NCBI RefSeq assembly: GCF_024868665.1
Contig: NC_079900.1
Location: forward strand, 18,847,319-18,911,318
DNA: 64,000 bases
From: Triplophysa rosa
Taxonomy: Eukaryota; Chordata; Actinopteri; Cypriniformes; Nemacheilidae
Direction: 5' to 3'
Shown: one piece after another, positions 61,991-64,000 of the stretch
Layout: each line of letters starts with the position of its first letter
Position numbering within the stretch: the first letter of the stretch is position 1
Notes under the pieces: model-generated
What the model saw: only the letters and a program-made list of their open reading frames with translations
Told to the model about the DNA's origin: nothing
Databases searched by the model: none
Translations under genes and position numbers: made by a program

Positions 61991-62314
61991 TTCATAACAT
62001 ATGAATACGTCTGGCATCAGTGAACAAACAGCTTGCCATTATGTAACAGTTAAAAACAGACAAGACAAGACTCATAAGAGGAAAACTAATATTATAAAAT
62101 GAAGTCTGTAGCTCAGACTCTAAATTCTAATTGGATGAGCCACATTCGAAGCCATTGTTCAATGGGTGACTCATACCATTTGTCAGTAGAAGAATGTGAG
62201 ATGCGAGAGACTTTTATGCAAAAAACATTTGAAGAGAACTCATTTGTGATTTTTATTTCATATGGGAACTAACAGTCGCAAATGTATCTACCACAATAAA
62301 CAGCAAAGTGAAAT

Positions 62315-62533
62315 CTATTCCGGTTGATACATTTCTACCACCCAGGCATATTTCTTCATCTCTCCATCAATAACAGCCTCCCGATCCAGATCTGATAACT
62401 GCTCCCAGTATACAGTATATAACACCTCTTCTCCGTTTGTGTCTTGCGCTCTGTGCCTATTACAAATATCAGTTTGAACATGATGTCTGCATGCATTAAT
62501 GTATTGCTTGGCTGAGCGCTGACTGAAGGCCAT
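62315..62533 (-). CDS. Unrecognised small open reading frame, 72 codons
   Basis: An ATG-to-TAG frame antisense in pde4a intron 1. The protein is mixed and hydrophilic, with no low-complexity stretch: it opens MAFSQRSAKQYINACRHH, has a middle with EEVLYTVYWEQL, and ends in an acidic and aromatic KKYAWVVEMYQPE. No domain, signal peptide or membrane segment is recognised. About 60 bases after the stop the - strand has AATAAA (in ATGAAATAAAAATC), which would suit a short mRNA or a processed retrocopy. It could equally be chance or a piece of an unknown mobile element, so the call is tentative. Confidence 0.3.
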   Translation of the reverse strand: MAFSQRSAKQYINACRHHVQTDICNRHRAQDTNGEEVLYTVYWEQLSDLDREAVIDGEMKKYAWVVEMYQPE

Positions 62534-62690
62534 CTATCAGAGGGTGTTCAGATGTGGACAGGTAGATTTACTCTCTGTCTATTGAGCAGTGACAGAATAA
62601 ATTGTGAAAGATTAAGCAAGAGATACACGAGAAGAGGTAAGAGGATCTGAAAGAGAGTGATTTGGTTTGTTAGCAAGTGAGAGCGTGTGT

Positions 62691-62696
<6 letters not shown>

Positions 62697-62722
<26 letters not shown>
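62697..62722. repeat. (GA)13 microsatellite
   Basis: Uninterrupted GA run of 26 bases in pde4a intron 1. The DNA from 62723 to 63697 shows no recognisable gene or element. Confidence 0.95.
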
Positions 62723-63701
62723 AATGCAGCATCAGAAACAAAGATTCATGAATAATGTAAACGTCTAGATGCACAGCATAAATGAACCTCTTGGTGCTAC
62801 CAGCTCTGAACCCGAGTGTCTGAAATAATCTCGCCACTTTTATCATTAAACATAAAATGACAAACTCACATAAATCTCTTTCTCACCATGATGCGGACCA
62901 TTGCCTCAAACTACCGCCACGTCAACTGCAATCAAATCGCATGGACTATAAAAGTGCATGAAAACACCATAAATAAAAGCCAGTGGAATTCAATAAGAAA
63001 CATCTTGCGTCTCCGAGCGAGAGAGTCTGCATTGCTTTACCCAAAGAAAGCCAGTCGTGTCGACCACTGATGCCTATTTGCAGAAAAAAGTCAAGGCTGT
63101 CACATTCAGAGAAAATGTATTTAGGAGGGGCTTCACAGCTGGACCGGCGCTGCGTATTCACCTACAGACAGACATCCAGCGGCGTCTCGCTATTGTGAGG
63201 AACGGTCTGACACATCCTACAAAAAGTCTTGATTTGAATATTTTTCTGTCTCAAATCGTTTGAGACTTTTTGGATTTGACAGAAAGACTTCTAAAAAACA
63301 ACACAACGTGACTAGCTTGTAGCCTGAGGCGAAATGAAGTTCATGCAGTTTAAACACAAAACGCTCGGTGGAATAAATGTCTTTCTTACTAATGACTGCT
63401 TTTGCCTTTTCTAGCAATAGCGTAATTATTATCCTCTCAGGTTAACTTAATTCAGCCATAGAAATATAGGTGTAATTCCTATGTAGGACTAATGTGAAAG
63501 TCAGCAGGGACCTGCTGCGACAATATTATGTTGATTCATGGGTCACAATACAATAAAATCATGATTCCTTATGTTTGATGAATAGTTCTTCAAAACTGTA
63601 ATCTATTGCAATCTTCTGCACACTTTTTGTTTCTGCAATGGACTTTTGGGTTTTGCCCAATTAAATTGTTTGCTGTTATATTCCTTTGTATATTATCTTA
63701 A

Positions 63702-64000
63702 AGAGTACATATTACGAGATCATGAAAATAACATTTCATGCACTGTAATATTGCCGTGTGAGAATGTAAGCAGTCTGCCAAGTTGTAAAGCCGAAGGTGA
63801 ATGAATAACAAAGTTATTGGCTTGGAAAAAAGGGAGTCGACTTTGAATCACGCAAACGAGTCGTCCCTACTCCGATTCGCGAACCGCCGCTGATTTACGT
63901 CAGTACATATAGTCCCCGCCTACGTTTTCTTAGGACTGCCCGCGAAAACTTCACTCTTCTCCCCAAAACACTGTGGCTGTGTCCGAAATCGCATACTGTG
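63702..64000. mobile_element. Second AGAGTACATA-family MITE, cut by window end
   Basis: Starts after TTAA (63698-63701) with AGAGTACATATTACGAGATC and runs through GCAGTCTGCCAAGTTGTAAA and GCCAATAACTTTG-inverse sequence in the opposite orientation to 8255-8784. Confidence 0.75.

Overview
The window is nuclear DNA from a teleost fish, most likely a cyprinid (carp, goldfish or zebrafish relatives). It has intron-rich vertebrate genes embedded in AT-rich DNA that is dense with DNA transposons and palindromic MITEs typical of cyprinids. Species cannot be fixed from the sequence alone. All three host genes lie on the + strand: the 3' half of a JAK-family kinase (tyk2), a complete raver1 gene, and the first coding exon of a long pde4a isoform. 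The same three genes are neighbours in a human 19p13.2 block, so this is conserved synteny. CDC37 and ICAM3, which sit among them in human, are not seen here.

Layout. 1-9541: fourteen tyk2 exons covering the end of the SH2-JH2 linker, the JH2 pseudokinase and the JH1 kinase, followed by a 3' UTR with AATAAA at 10800. 12145-28183: raver1 in 14 coding exons (721 codons plus stop), with three N-terminal RRMs and a proline/leucine-rich tail ending in a basic C terminus. Exon 9 uses a GC donor. 28184-47547: raver1 3' UTR and intergenic DNA. This holds a TTAA-flanked THAP-domain (Kolobok-like) transposon remnant at 33524-34608 and a 6.3-kb chromodomain Ty3/gypsy element of Tf1/sushi type on the - strand at 34819-41104, with both LTRs and a 5-bp target duplication. 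47548-47843: pde4a first coding exon. 47844-64000: pde4a intron 1, which runs off the window and contains MITEs, a ~138-bp tandem repeat and a possible 72-codon gene on the - strand.

Functionally, tyk2 is a cytokine-receptor tyrosine kinase, raver1 is a nuclear/cytoskeletal RNA-binding co-regulator of PTB-dependent splicing, and pde4a is a cAMP phosphodiesterase. They are neighbours by ancestry rather than by a shared pathway. The most notable mobile-element signals are: (i) a 10-nt complementarity between the sequence next to the gypsy 5' LTR and a site about 25 nt downstream of a TATA-like box in that LTR, the arrangement expected for self-primed reverse transcription; (ii) at least five elements flanked by TTAA, one carrying a THAP finger; (iii) several nested insertions that can be resolved to the base by their target duplications; and (iv) a 195-bp near-perfect duplication flanking the single N at 15130, which looks like an assembly join.
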